Positions 42,718 to 52,555 are shown, counted from the stretch's first letter. The stretch: DNA of 64,000 nucleotides from Halorubellus sp034808145 (GCF_034808145.1 NZ_JAXHGM010000002.1:248001-312000); one strand, 5' to 3'. Numbers and translations are program-made. Notes: generated by a model not told the origin, from the letters alone.

Positions 42718-43581
42718 GTGATAGTGGTCGCGACCGCGGACTTCGAGGTGTACCACGACGTCGTCGGCGAGCTCCGGGACCGCGGGGTGGCGTTCACGAC
42801 CGTCGAACCCGAGGACGACCTTCCCGACGACACCGACGTGGTCGTCACCGGTCCAGGCGAGGGCGACGCCGTGGAGAGCCACGGCGTCGACGGCCCGAAC
42901 GTCGTGGAGGCCGAACCCGACGCGCCACGGCGAGCGGTGGAGGCGGCGCTCGCGTACCTCCGCGGTGGCGACGGGCGGACGATAGTCGGCGTCGACCCGG
43001 GCCGCAAGCCCGGTATCGCGGTGCTCGCCGACGACGTCGTGGTGGCGGCGTTCCAGGTGCCGGCGAGCGACGCCGCCGACGTCGTCTGCGAGGAGGTCGC
43101 GGGCGAGGCCGACGCGGTGGTTCGCGTCGGCGACGGTGCGCGCCGCGAGGGCGCGAAGGTGATCGGTGGTCTGCAGGACGTCCGCGTGGAACTCGTCGAC
43201 GAGACCGGGACGACGCCGTACCTCGGCACGGGCGCGCGCGGCATGGGCGACGTCCTCGCGGCCGCGAACATCGCACGCACCGAGGGCGAGCCCGTCGACT
43301 CCCGCGAGTTCGAACCGACCGACGGCGAGATACAGCGCGTCAAGAACCGCTCGCGCGAACTGTCGCCGGACAACCGCGCCATCGACACCGCGCTCGCGCG
43401 CCGCGTCGCCCGCGGCGAACTCGACGTGGAGACCGCGCTCGCCGAACACCGAGCGAACGCGGACGACGCATCCGACGAGACCGGCGACGCGGGCGATTCC
43501 GACAGTAGCGACCGACGCGACGACGCGACCGATTCCGGCGGCGACCGGAGCGAGGACGATGCAGCTGGCGACGGCGAGTAG
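42718..43581 (+). CDS. YqgF/RuvC-like predicted nuclease, haloarchaeal
   Basis: A 287-residue protein. An N-terminal domain of about 85 residues has no recognised match. Residues about 88-190 resemble the RNase H-fold resolvase family: GVDPGRKPGIAVL (Asp93), a VVRVGDGARREG strand-loop, VDETGTT (Glu162, cf. the DExxTT motif of YqgF), and MGDVLAAANIA (Asp178). The C-terminal 55 residues are an acidic tail. It may act on branched DNA or on rRNA ends; this is inference. A GTG start at 42718 follows an ACTTATC box by about 28 bp. Confidence 0.65.
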   Translation: MIVVATADFEVYHDVVGELRDRGVAFTTVEPEDDLPDDTDVVVTGPGEGDAVESHGVDGPNVVEAEPDAPRRAVEAALAYLRGGDGRTIVGVDPGRKPGIAVLADDVVVAAFQVPASDAADVVCEEVAGEADAVVRVGDGARREGAKVIGGLQDVRVELVDETGTTPYLGTGARGMGDVLAAANIARTEGEPVDSREFEPTDGEIQRVKNRSRELSPDNRAIDTALARRVARGELDVETALAEHRANADDASDETGDAGDSDSSDRRDDATDSGGDRSEDDAAGDGE

Positions 43582-43755
43582 CGAGAGAACGGTCGATAGC
43601 AGCGACGACAGCGAATATGCGAACGGTCGGTGGCAGCGACGCGGAGGGTCTGCGCCGTCGTCCCGTCGTGCGCGGACGGACGGAGGCGGCCGAGGTGGGC
43701 GGTGTCCGCGCGAGGCGACGGACGGCGTCGGTCGGGGCTCCGGGGGTGCCGTCGG

Positions 43756-43986
43756 TCAGCGTGCGTTCCAGGTGCAGTGCGTGCACGCCGGGACGCCCTG
43801 CACGTTCGCGAGGTCGCTCTCGCACGCCGGACAGGCGGTCGCCCCGGCGGGGCCACCGTCGGTGACGGGGGTCGGTTCGTCGGCGTCGGTCGGCGTGCCG
43901 CTGGCGTCCTCGAGCGTGACGTCGACGCCGCGGTAGCATCCGAACGTGAAGTCGTGGGTTTCGGTGGGGTCGGCCATCTCACCCAT
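43756..43986 (-). CDS. Small zinc-ribbon protein
   Basis: A 76-residue protein ending with CPACESDLANVQGVPACTHC, a two-CxxC zinc ribbon. The first half has a beta-like FTFGCYRGVDVTLED segment. The start is uncertain: a TTATACTC box at about 44004-44012 best fits ATG 43986, while ATG 43977 has a GGTGAG before it. Unknown function; it lies between the YqgF-like gene and larC. Confidence 0.62.
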   Translation of the reverse strand: MGEMADPTETHDFTFGCYRGVDVTLEDASGTPTDADEPTPVTDGGPAGATACPACESDLANVQGVPACTHCTWNAR

Positions 43987-44120
43987 AACTGCCATCGCAT
44001 CGAGTATAAGGCTATGTCTGGATGGATATATGTGCATCCCGTGTCCTAGAACTGTATAAGGGGTACTTTGGAGTGCGTGGCTGTCGGCACTAGAGTGGCG
44101 AGACAGCCCTTGATCCTGCG

Positions 44121-45431
44121 TCACACGCCCTCGTAGTACGCGCTCTCGGCGCGACGAACGACCGCTCGAACCGGCAGTCCGGTCTCGTCGGCGACGCGCG
44201 CAGCGTCGTCGTACTCGGCGCTCGCGTCGTAGACGACGCCCGCCTGATCGCTCGCGACCTTCACCGTGACCTCGTAGGTATCGCCGTCGACGTCGACGGC
44301 GACGGTCTCGAACTCGCGGTCGGCGACCCAGCGGTGGCTCGCGCTCGCGGCGCGCACGCCGAGGGTCCCTGTCTCCTCGGCGAGCCGGCGCGCGACCGCG
44401 TCCGCGTCCGCCGGCGAACACACGACCTTCACGAGATGCCCCGGCCGGGACTTCTTCATCGTCGTCGGCAGTATCGTCGTGTCGTACGCCCCGGCGTCCG
44501 CGAGCGCGTCCTGCAGGCCGCCGAGGACCTCCGGGGTCGCGTCGTCGAGGTTCGTCTCCAGCACCGCGACGTCCTCCCGCCGCAGGCCGCCCGTGGCGTC
44601 GCCGACCGACGCGCGCAGCACGTTCGGATGCGCGTCGAAGGCCTTCGAGCCCGCGCCGTACCCGGACGCGTCCACCGTCATCGACGGCAGCGAGTCGACG
44701 CCGTCGGCGTAGTACGCCAGGATGGCCGCGCCCGTCGGCGTCAGGAGCTCGGCGTCGACCGGGCCGCCACGGACCTGCCAGTCCGCGCGCTCGGCGAGCT
44801 CCACGACCGCCGGCGCCGGAACCGGGTACGTGCCGTGAGCCATCTCGACGCTCCCACCGCCGACCGCCACCGGCGTCGTCACCGCGCGCTCGACGTCGAG
44901 GTCGCGGTAGAGCGCACATGCGCCGACGACGTCCGCGATGGCGTCGTCCGTCCCGACCTCGTGGAAGTGCGTCTCCACCAGCTCGACGCCGTGCACGCTC
45001 GCCTCCGCCTCCCCCAGCAGCTCGAACACTGCGAGCGCGTCCTCGCGGACGCCCGACGGCACGTCCAGTGACTCGACGAACGCCACGACCTCGGCGTACG
45101 ACCGACTCGCCCCGTGCCCCTCGCTCGAATCACCGTGACCGTGGTCGTGGGTGTGGTCGTGGTCGTGAGTGTGGTCGTGGTCGGCTTTGTGGTCGTGGTC
45201 GTGACTGTGAGCGTGGTCGTGGTCGTGCTCTTCTTCGGTGGCGTCGTCGTGGACGACGTCGACCTTCGTGGCGGTGATGCCGTTCCTGTCGACGTCGCGG
45301 ACGCGGTACGTGACGGGGAGCTGCGCGGCGAGGTCGTCGAGGACGCCCGGGTCGGCGCCGGCGGCGACGAGTGCGCCCAGGAGCATGTCGCCGCTGGCGC
45401 CGGTCCGACCGTCGAGCGCGAGCGTTCGCAT
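44121..45431 (-). CDS. larC: Nickel-pincer cofactor biosynthesis protein LarC with a His-rich insertion
   Basis: A 436-residue CTP-dependent metal insertase family protein that loads nickel into the pincer cofactor of lactate racemase. GRTGASGDMLLGAL at the N-terminus and VETNLDDATPEVLGGL with MKKSRPGHLVKV toward the C-terminus are LarC signatures. Residues 69-106 are an insertion with 16 His in alternating order, which should bind nickel or other metals. The protein is a single uninterrupted frame, whereas some bacteria split it by a programmed frameshift. larA, larB and larE are not in this window. Confidence 0.9.
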   Translation of the reverse strand: MRTLALDGRTGASGDMLLGALVAAGADPGVLDDLAAQLPVTYRVRDVDRNGITATKVDVVHDDATEEEHDHDHAHSHDHDHKADHDHTHDHDHTHDHGHGDSSEGHGASRSYAEVVAFVESLDVPSGVREDALAVFELLGEAEASVHGVELVETHFHEVGTDDAIADVVGACALYRDLDVERAVTTPVAVGGGSVEMAHGTYPVPAPAVVELAERADWQVRGGPVDAELLTPTGAAILAYYADGVDSLPSMTVDASGYGAGSKAFDAHPNVLRASVGDATGGLRREDVAVLETNLDDATPEVLGGLQDALADAGAYDTTILPTTMKKSRPGHLVKVVCSPADADAVARRLAEETGTLGVRAASASHRWVADREFETVAVDVDGDTYEVTVKVASDQAGVVYDASAEYDDAARVADETGLPVRAVVRRAESAYYEGV

Positions 45432-45619
45432 ACCTCAACGAGCGGCGGCGAGCGCGAAAAGGCCCGCGGTCGGAAGCGGACGCACCGCGGCGAGGAACGC
45501 CCGTCTCTCCATGACTCCCGATTGATGGAACGGTCGTGTAACCGCTCTGGCACCGGGCAGGTGTCGACCACTAGCCCCGGCAGCGAGCCGTTAAGTGCGA
45601 GGGGATGGAAGAGGCTCCC

Positions 45620-45922
45620 GTGTTCGAGGGTCTCAGAGAGCGGTTGGCGGACTGGCGGGGGGACGGCGGGCCGGCGCACTCGCGGCCGCTCGGCGTCGTC
45701 CAGAAGCGCGGCCGCGAGGTGTTCGGCGTGAAACTGGGGGAGGCGAAGGGCTGGCAGCCCGACTGGCGGGACGTCGAGGACCTCCACGAGGAGGCGATGG
45801 AGCGCTTCGATATCCGGCCGACGCCGGTCGGGCACGAGGTCGCGATCGTGGACTTCGACGCGGACGGGAACGTCGTCGACGTCGACTGGTTCGACGAACC
45901 GCGAGCGCCGGCGACCGATTGA
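45620..45922 (+). CDS. Haloarchaeal protein of unknown function
   Basis: A 100-residue soluble protein. Visible features are an N-terminal helix FEGLRERLADW, the stretch PLGVVQKRGREVFGVKLGEA and WQPDWRDVEDLHEEAMERFD, and a final strand EVAIVDFDADGNVVDVDWFD. GTG 45620 is chosen as the start because a GTTAAGT element lies about 26 bp upstream; an in-frame ATG at 45605 is possible. It is divergent from larC. Confidence 0.6.
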   Translation: MFEGLRERLADWRGDGGPAHSRPLGVVQKRGREVFGVKLGEAKGWQPDWRDVEDLHEEAMERFDIRPTPVGHEVAIVDFDADGNVVDVDWFDEPRAPATD

Positions 45923-46098
45923 CCGACGTCGCCGCTGCCGACAGCGTTATGCGCCCCCCGAACGACCTTGCTAGTGAGTGTCACAGTTGGGTGTTCGGGC
46001 CCGCGACGAGACGGTGACGTGACGCCGAAACCCCGTCTGAGCAAAAGACATATCGGGACCGGAGACCCACGTTCGACCATCCAGGAAGTCCCCAAATC

Positions 46099-48321
46099 AT
46101 GAACGAAGTCCAACTGGAGGTGGCGAAGGCGTACCCGAACGACTCGGGGCGCGGTATCGCGCGACTCGACCCAGACACGCTGCTACATCTGAAGCTCAGC
46201 CCCGGCGACATCATCGAGATAGAGGGCGCAGACACGACCGCGGCGAAGGTCTGGCGCGCGGACCGACAGGACTGGAACACCGACACCGTCCGCATCGACG
46301 GGTTCACGCGACAGAACGCCGACGTGGGCATCGGCGAGCGCGTGACCATCCGGAAGGCGGAGGCGACGAAGGCGGACAAGCTCACCCTCGCCCCGCCCGA
46401 GGAGGCGAGCGTGCAGTTCGGCAGCGACGCGGCGGGCATGGTCAAACGACAGATACTGAAGCGTCCGGTCGTCGAGCGCGACATCGTCCCCGTGATGTCC
46501 TCGACGAACCACCCCTTCATGCGGTCGCCCGGGCAGGCTATTCCGCTCATCGCGGTCGAGACCCAGCCCGAGGGCGTCGTCCTCATCACCGAGGACACCG
46601 ACGTGGAGCTCCGCGAGGAACCTATCAGCGGGTTCGAGAAGACCGGGGGCGGCATCACGTACGAGGACATCGGGGGCCTCCAGGGCGAGATACAGCGCGT
46701 CCGGGAGATGGTCGAACTCCCGATGAAGCACCCCCAGATCTTCAAGAAACTCGGCATCGAGCCGCCACAGGGCGTGCTCCTGCACGGCCCACCGGGGACG
46801 GGGAAGACGCTGCTGGCGAAGGCGGTCGCGAACGAGACGTCCGCGAGCTTCTTCTCCATCGCGGGCCCGGAGATCATCTCGAAGTACTACGGCGAGTCCG
46901 AACAGCAGTTACGCGAGATCTTCGAGGACGCGACCGAGGAGTCGCCCTCGATCATCTTCATCGACGAGCTCGACTCCATCGCGCCCAAGCGCGAGGACGT
47001 CACCGGGGAAGTGGAGCGTCGCGTCGTCGCGCAGCTCCTGACGATGATGGACGGCCTCGAGAGCAGGGGGCAGGTCATCGTCATCGCGGCGACGAACCGC
47101 GTCGACTCCGTCGACCCGGCGCTCCGTCGCCCCGGTCGCTTCGACCGCGAGATCGAGATCGGCGTGCCCGACGAGACCGGTCGGGAGGAGATCCTCCAGA
47201 TTCACACGCGCGGGATGCCGCTCTCCGACGACGTGAACCTCCCGAGTCTCGCGAGCGAGACGCACGGGTTCGTCGGCGCGGACATCGAGAGCCTCACGAA
47301 GGAGGCGGCGATGAAGGCGCTGCGGCGGTACCTCCCCGAGATCGACCTGGACGAGGAGGACATCCCGCCGAGTCTCATCGACCGGATGATCGTCAAGCGC
47401 GACGACTTCCGCGGTGCGCTCAACGAGGTGGAGCCGTCGGCGATGCGGGAGGTGCTCGTCGAACTCCCGAAGATCACGTGGGACGACGTCGGCGGGCTCG
47501 ACACCGCGAAGCAGAACATCGAGGAGTCCATCCAGTGGCCGCTCAACAACCCGGAGAAGTTCGAGCGGATGGGTATCGATCCGCCGGCTGGCGTCCTGCT
47601 GTACGGGCCGCCGGGGACGGGGAAGACGCTGATGGCGAAGGCGGTCGCGAACGAGACGAACGCGAACTTCATCAGCGTCCGCGGCCCGCAACTCCTCTCG
47701 AAGTGGGTCGGTGAGTCCGAGAAGGCGATCCGGCAGACGTTCCGGAAGGCCCGGCAGGTGTCGCCGACCGTGATCTTCTTCGACGAGCTGGACTCGCTCG
47801 CGCCCGCTCGCGGCGGCGAAGTTGGGTCGAACGTCAGCGAGCGCGTCGTCAACCAGCTCCTCACGGAACTCGACGGCCTGGAGGAGATGGGTGAGGTGAT
47901 GGTGATCGGGGCGACGAACCGCCCGGACATGATCGACCCCGCGCTCATCCGGTCGGGGCGGTTCGACCGGCTCGTGATGGTCGGCCAGCCCGAACTCGAG
48001 GGCCGCGAGCAGATCCTCCGCATCCACACGGAGGACACGCCGCTCTCGCCCGACGTGAGCCTCCGCGAACTCGCGGAGATGACGGACGGGTACGTCGGGA
48101 GCGACCTGGAGTCCATCGCGCGCGAAGCCGCCATCGAGGCGTTGCGCGCGGACGACGAGGCGACCGCGGTCGACATGAAGCACTTCCGGACGGCGATGGA
48201 GTCGGTCCGCCCCACCATCACGGACGACCTCCTCGATTACTACGACGAGATCGAGGACGAGTTCCGTGGGGGCGGTGCGGACAAGCGCGACCGCCGCGGC
48301 GGCCGTATCGGGTTCCAGTAG
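46099..48321 (+). CDS. cdc48: CDC48/VCP-type AAA ATPase
   Basis: A 740-residue double AAA ATPase that unfolds proteins. Residues 1-180 are the CDC48 N-domain (double-psi barrel plus cdc48_2). Walker A sites are at about 230-237 and 503-510, both GPPGTGKT, each followed by a Walker B (IIFIDELDSI and VIFFDELDSL) and an Arg finger region (RRPGRFDREIE and RSGRFDRLV). The C-terminal tail is short and basic/acidic. A CAAAAGAC element lies about 50 bp upstream, leaving a leader of about 25-30 nt. Confidence 0.96.
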   Translation: MNEVQLEVAKAYPNDSGRGIARLDPDTLLHLKLSPGDIIEIEGADTTAAKVWRADRQDWNTDTVRIDGFTRQNADVGIGERVTIRKAEATKADKLTLAPPEEASVQFGSDAAGMVKRQILKRPVVERDIVPVMSSTNHPFMRSPGQAIPLIAVETQPEGVVLITEDTDVELREEPISGFEKTGGGITYEDIGGLQGEIQRVREMVELPMKHPQIFKKLGIEPPQGVLLHGPPGTGKTLLAKAVANETSASFFSIAGPEIISKYYGESEQQLREIFEDATEESPSIIFIDELDSIAPKREDVTGEVERRVVAQLLTMMDGLESRGQVIVIAATNRVDSVDPALRRPGRFDREIEIGVPDETGREEILQIHTRGMPLSDDVNLPSLASETHGFVGADIESLTKEAAMKALRRYLPEIDLDEEDIPPSLIDRMIVKRDDFRGALNEVEPSAMREVLVELPKITWDDVGGLDTAKQNIEESIQWPLNNPEKFERMGIDPPAGVLLYGPPGTGKTLMAKAVANETNANFISVRGPQLLSKWVGESEKAIRQTFRKARQVSPTVIFFDELDSLAPARGGEVGSNVSERVVNQLLTELDGLEEMGEVMVIGATNRPDMIDPALIRSGRFDRLVMVGQPELEGREQILRIHTEDTPLSPDVSLRELAEMTDGYVGSDLESIAREAAIEALRADDEATAVDMKHFRTAMESVRPTITDDLLDYYDEIEDEFRGGGADKRDRRGGRIGFQ

Positions 48322-48431
48322 TCCGGCCGGGAATCGACCGGTCGCCACCCGGTCGCCCCGGGAATCGTTCGTGTTCTCGTGGCGGTGTTCTGCGGAAACG
48401 ATTTTACGCGCGCTCCGCATAGGACGCGCCA

Positions 48432-50180
48432 GTGTCTTCGGTTACCTCGACGCGTCGTACCGCAAACGGTCCGTATCGACCGACTCGCGACCCGCAGGTG
48501 CTGTTGCTCGTCGGCATCGTCGTCGCCGTCGTCGGCCTGTGGGTGGTGGGAGTGATGTCGCCGGCGACGCTCTCCGGTGGGGAGAGCGGGCCGGTGTTCC
48601 CGTTCCGCGACCAGAGCGAGGACGGGCAGGTGTCGGTGTCGGTGAACCGGTCGACGGTCGACTCGGGGGAGCCGGTGGCGGTGACGGTGTCCGTCGACGG
48701 GAATCCGGTGAGCGATGCGACGGTACGGGTCGCGGACGAGGTGTACGCGACGAGCGGTGACGGGACGGTCGTGGTGTCGGTCGACGACCCGGGGTCGTAC
48801 GAGGTGACCGGTGTGCGTCCGGACGGGAACCGGTCGGCGACGACGGCGCTGCGCGTGCGGCGGTTCGAGAGCGCGCTCTCGGTGTCGGTCCCCGGGGACG
48901 TGGTGACGGGTGCGTCGGTACCGGTTCGGGTGACGCGTGCGAACGGCGACCCGGTCGATGCGGTCGTCGCCGCCGACGGGGAGACCGTTCGGACGGGCGC
49001 GGACGGCGTGGCGAACGTGACCTTCGCGGCCGCCGGCGAGTTCGAGGTGCGGGCGTCCAAGGAGCCCTCGACGGCGTACCGGTTCGTCGACGCGACCGGG
49101 ACGGTGACGGTGGAGCGTCGAGCCGTGGCGCTGGTCGCGACCGCGAACCGGAGTGCGCCCCGGGTCGACGAGCCGGTCGCGGTGTCGGTGCGTCGACGGG
49201 ATACGGGCGAGGCGGTGAACGCGACGCTGTCGCTCGGCGGGCGGACGCTGTCGACGGGGTCGGACGGGGTGGCGGACGTGCGTTTCGACGCGGCGGGCGA
49301 GGTGGTCGTCGTGGCGAGCGCGAACCGGACGCGGTCGGTTCGGTTCGTCGACGGGCGGGCGCGCGTCGACGTGCGGCGTCTCCCCGTCGACCTCTCGGTG
49401 TCGGTGACGCCGGAGCGGGTCTCCGAGGGCGAGCGCGCCCGGTTCGTCGTCCGTCGCGCCGATACCGGCGAGCGCGTCGGGGCGACCGTCGAACTCTACG
49501 GGAGCGCGTACTCGACGGGCGCGGACGGTCGCGTCTCGTTCCCGTTCTACGCGCCGGGGAACGCGACGGTCTCGGTGGCGAAGGCGTCGACGGCGCGGGA
49601 GCGATACGTGGGCGGGAACGCGTCGTTCGTCGTGGTCGGCCCGGAGGTCGTCGCGGATTCGGTCGCGGTGCCGGCGACGGCGCCGGCGGACGGGACGATG
49701 CGCGTGAACGCGACGCTCTCGAACGTCGGGAACGAGCGCGCGAGCGAGGACGCGGTCGTCGCGGTCGGGTCAGCGACGACGCGCGTCCGGACGACGGTCC
49801 CGGCGGGCGAGACGACGGACGCGAGCTGGGAGGTGGCGACCCCGGACGAGACCGGGAACGTCACGGTCGTCGTCAGCTACGAGGAGGTCCGCGTCGAGCG
49901 CACGGTGCGGCTCGTCGCGTCCGACGAGCGGGCCGCGGACGGTTCCTCGCCGAACGCGACGGCCGATCCGTCGACGGACGTGACAACCGACTCGTCGACG
50001 AACGCGACCGTCCGCGAGCGCGCCGCGCCGCCGACGGCTGCGGACTCGACTCGCGCGAGCGAGCGCTCCCGGACGAGCGAGACCCAGGCGAGGGACAGTC
50101 GGCTGCTGGAGGACGAGGTGAGGGGTGAGAGTCGGTCGGCTGCTGGAGGAGCGGATGCCTGGTCCGGTAGACCCCCGTGA
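48432..50180 (+). CDS. Cell-surface protein with Ig-like repeats, N-terminal anchor
   Basis: A 582-residue protein. A single membrane helix (about 22-43) precedes an extracellular part. Four tandem Ig-like (CnaB/invasin-type) modules of about 80 residues follow from 65 to 395, each with DxG and a GVA/GRV turn before an aromatic or aliphatic strand (VRTGADGVANVTF, LSTGSDGVADVRF, YSTGADGRVSFPF). A CARDB-like domain (about 405-490) and a disordered Thr/Ser/Asp tail end it. Several N-x-S/T sequons suggest glycosylation. No PGF-CTERM is seen. GTG 48432 is 28 bp after an ATTTTAC box. Confidence 0.72.
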   Translation: MSSVTSTRRTANGPYRPTRDPQVLLLVGIVVAVVGLWVVGVMSPATLSGGESGPVFPFRDQSEDGQVSVSVNRSTVDSGEPVAVTVSVDGNPVSDATVRVADEVYATSGDGTVVVSVDDPGSYEVTGVRPDGNRSATTALRVRRFESALSVSVPGDVVTGASVPVRVTRANGDPVDAVVAADGETVRTGADGVANVTFAAAGEFEVRASKEPSTAYRFVDATGTVTVERRAVALVATANRSAPRVDEPVAVSVRRRDTGEAVNATLSLGGRTLSTGSDGVADVRFDAAGEVVVVASANRTRSVRFVDGRARVDVRRLPVDLSVSVTPERVSEGERARFVVRRADTGERVGATVELYGSAYSTGADGRVSFPFYAPGNATVSVAKASTARERYVGGNASFVVVGPEVVADSVAVPATAPADGTMRVNATLSNVGNERASEDAVVAVGSATTRVRTTVPAGETTDASWEVATPDETGNVTVVVSYEEVRVERTVRLVASDERAADGSSPNATADPSTDVTTDSSTNATVRERAAPPTAADSTRASERSRTSETQARDSRLLEDEVRGESRSAAGGADAWSGRPP

Positions 50181-50275
50181 ACGCGCCGATGATGGTCGTC
50201 TGGCGGTGGCGTGTGGCCGCAGGGTCGCTGCGTGCCAGGGCCGTCTCGTGACGCGATGGCGCGTGCTACCACCCT

Positions 50276-50292
50276 GGTAGTTACCGACTACC
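50276..50292. terminator. Stem-loop after the Ig-repeat gene
   Basis: GGTAGT and ACTACC form a perfect 6-bp inverted repeat around TACCG. It is followed by a second weaker one (CCACC / GGTGG). The region lies about 100 bp after the stop codon at 50180 and before the next promoter. A role in termination or mRNA ends is possible. Confidence 0.35.
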
Positions 50293-50465
50293 ACCCGAAA
50301 CGTGGTGGGATCCTTCGACCGGTTCTGAACCGCTTGTAAAACGTCTCGGCGTCTCTCGACCGCTCATGAAAAGTTAATGTGTTGACTGGACACCGGTGAA
50401 AGGAGATGAAACCGGTCGAATAATCTCGTCATTATATGCGCCTGTCCGTCCATGGTGCAGATACG

Positions 50466-50699
50466 ATGGCTTCCCCGCTCTCCGACTCCCGCGTCCTCCC
50501 TCGCTCGCGGCAGGTCACCGAATCGGTCGTCAAACCAGTGCGCTTCCTGGGGTTCTGGAGCGCGGTCGCCCTCCCGTTCCTCCACATCCCCCTGCTGCTG
50601 ACCGGGCTCGAGGGCACCCCGGACACGCTCGCGTTCCTCGCGCTGTTCGCGCTGAACGTCCTCGCGCTCGTCGTCGGCCACGGACACGGCGACCACTGA
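50466..50699 (+). CDS. Small membrane protein
   Basis: A 77-residue protein with two hydrophobic helices (about 28-45 and 53-71) and a C-terminal HGHGDH His cluster. ATG 50466 is about 33 bp after a CATTATATG box; an in-frame ATG at 50436 overlaps that box. It is convergent with the EamA gene. Not recognised, although short haloarchaeal proteins with this layout are common. Confidence 0.6.
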   Translation: MASPLSDSRVLPRSRQVTESVVKPVRFLGFWSAVALPFLHIPLLLTGLEGTPDTLAFLALFALNVLALVVGHGHGDH

Positions 50700-50774
50700 A
50701 CGGAAACGTCGCGTCGACCACCGCCCTCCTCCAATCCGTCGACAACCGCACGCGTCGCGTCGCCGTACTCGTTC

Positions 50775-51707
50775 TCAGGACGACAGCACGCGTCGGAGCG
50801 ACGAGACCTCCTCGCGGAGCGCGTCGCGCTTCACGAGCGCGAACCCCGCGAAGATGACGAGGAAGCCGAGGACCGTGTACGCGGTCGGCACCTCGTCGCG
50901 GACCGCCCACCCTGCGAGCGCGGCGAAGATGGGTGCGACGTAACTCACCATGTTGATCTCGATCGGGCCGAGGCGCTCCAGGAGATGGAAGTACAGCAGG
51001 AACCCGACGGCGGAGGCCGCCAGCGAGAGGTAGAGCAGCGAGAGGACCGCGTTCGTCGTCCACGACACGGCGAACACCTGGCTCTCGCCGACGCCGAGCG
51101 AGATGACGTGCATGATGAGTGCACCGCCGGCCATCGACCAGGCCTCCATCGTCTCGATGGGGAGGTCGGCGTCGGGGACCTTCGTCAGGACGCTCCCGAG
51201 CGCGAACGACGCGGCCGCGAGGAAGACGAGCGTCTTCGCGACGACGCCGCCGGCGAGGAGGTTCGCGGGGTCGGGGCGGACGAGGACGGCGACGCCGACG
51301 AGCGCGAGGAGCGTGCCGCCGACGGTCGCCGGGGTCACGGGTTCGTCGGGGACGAACAGCCGCGAGAACACCGTCGTCAGGACCGGTGAGAGCGCGACGA
51401 GGACCGCGGCGACCGCGGACGTGACGGCGGGGTCGGTCTCGCCGACGAACAGGAACGCGTGGTACGCGGCGATCATGAGGGTCGCGCCGGCGGCGACCAT
51501 CGTCCACTCGGCTCGGCCTCGCGGAATCCAGTGGTCGATGCGCCAGGCGGCGTACGCGAGCATGATGATGCCGGCGACGTCGTACCGGAGTGCCGCGAAC
51601 AGTACCGGCGGGAGGCCCGCTTCGAGTCCGGTCTTGATGGCGAGGAACGCGCTGCCCCAGACGGCGGCGAGCGCGACGAACAGGGCGACGTCTCGATAGC
51701 GACTCAC
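50775..51707 (-). CDS. EamA (DMT) family transporter
   Basis: A 310-residue membrane protein with ten helices in two EamA repeats. AAVWGSAFLAIKTGLEAG opens the first, AVLVALSPVLTTVFSRLF and LGFLVIFAGFALV are other family sites. It probably exports metabolites; the substrate is unknown. A GTG at 51705-51707 is the start, giving SRYRDVALFVALAAVWG; the longer frame begins with TTG. Confidence 0.85.
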   Translation of the reverse strand: MSRYRDVALFVALAAVWGSAFLAIKTGLEAGLPPVLFAALRYDVAGIIMLAYAAWRIDHWIPRGRAEWTMVAAGATLMIAAYHAFLFVGETDPAVTSAVAAVLVALSPVLTTVFSRLFVPDEPVTPATVGGTLLALVGVAVLVRPDPANLLAGGVVAKTLVFLAAASFALGSVLTKVPDADLPIETMEAWSMAGGALIMHVISLGVGESQVFAVSWTTNAVLSLLYLSLAASAVGFLLYFHLLERLGPIEINMVSYVAPIFAALAGWAVRDEVPTAYTVLGFLVIFAGFALVKRDALREEVSSLRRVLSS

Positions 51708-51847
51708 GTCGAAGTCGACGACGGGCCACCGCCTCAATGCTTCGATTCGAAGGGGCCTCTGCCGCTACCGAAACTCCGGAGCGCTCCAGTGTGCTATCTT
51801 CTCTCATGGGGGATGGATTTAAGTTCCGGAATCGCATCCTGTCAGCC

Positions 51848-52471
51848 ATGGCCGCTCACGGCCGTCCCGCACTGCGGGACCTGTTCGATGAGTCGCCGAC
51901 CCCCCACATCGCGCACCCGCCCCGGACCCACCATCGCGACTTCTACGTGGCGACGGACGGCTCGTTCCGCGCGAACGACGACGGGGGTATCGGCGCCGTC
52001 ATCGAGACTCGAGACGGCGAGCGCGTCGCTCGCATCGCCGCGAGCGACGACGCCCCCGACAACAACGTCGCCGAGTACCGCGCACTCCACCTCGGCCTCG
52101 ACGTCGTCGCCGAGCGCGCACCGGGCACGGCGAGCGTCGGCGTCCTCGTGGACCACGACGAGCTCGCGGCGAACGTGAACAACGCCGTCCTCGCCGGTCG
52201 CCACCCGGACTGGCAGCCGACCCAGCCCATCGCGGTACCGACCGCGAGCGAGCACCACTGGCGGGGCATCCGCGCTCGCGTCTCCGGGTTCGACGAGGTG
52301 CGCGCCGCGCGCATCCACTCGGAGGACAACCCCGCGCACCCGCTCGCGAACGCCCCGCGAGAGTACGCGCACGTCAACGAGGAGGCCGACCGGTGCGTGC
52401 TCCCGGAGTCACCGGGGTCCAGCCCGCAGTACCCGCCGCCGAGCCGCGCCGACCGCCACGCCTCCGACTGA
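51848..52471 (+). CDS. RNase H-like (RNase HI family) protein
   Basis: A 207-residue protein. The RNase H core begins FYVATDGSF (catalytic Asp), followed by GGIGAVIE, NNVAEYRALHLGL (catalytic Glu) and VLVDHDELAANV (third Asp), then a less conserved C-terminal part. The order matches archaeal RNase HI-type enzymes, which cut RNA in RNA-DNA hybrids. The first 45 residues are an extra N-terminal segment with several His and Pro. A GATTTAAG box lies about 29 bp before the ATG. Confidence 0.8.
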   Translation: MAAHGRPALRDLFDESPTPHIAHPPRTHHRDFYVATDGSFRANDDGGIGAVIETRDGERVARIAASDDAPDNNVAEYRALHLGLDVVAERAPGTASVGVLVDHDELAANVNNAVLAGRHPDWQPTQPIAVPTASEHHWRGIRARVSGFDEVRAARIHSEDNPAHPLANAPREYAHVNEEADRCVLPESPGSSPQYPPPSRADRHASD

Positions 52472-52555
52472 TCGGTCGCCTGGCGGGTCGGCCATCGCCC
52501 CGCGTCACGGGCCGGTCTCTCGCTCTCGATCCGCAGGATTCGGCCTCGGAGCCGG

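Noticed and set aside
45111..45230. Tandem GTGGTC DNA repeat inside larC as a non-coding repeat
   Set aside because: It is in frame and encodes the alternating His-Asp insertion of LarC, so coding explains it.
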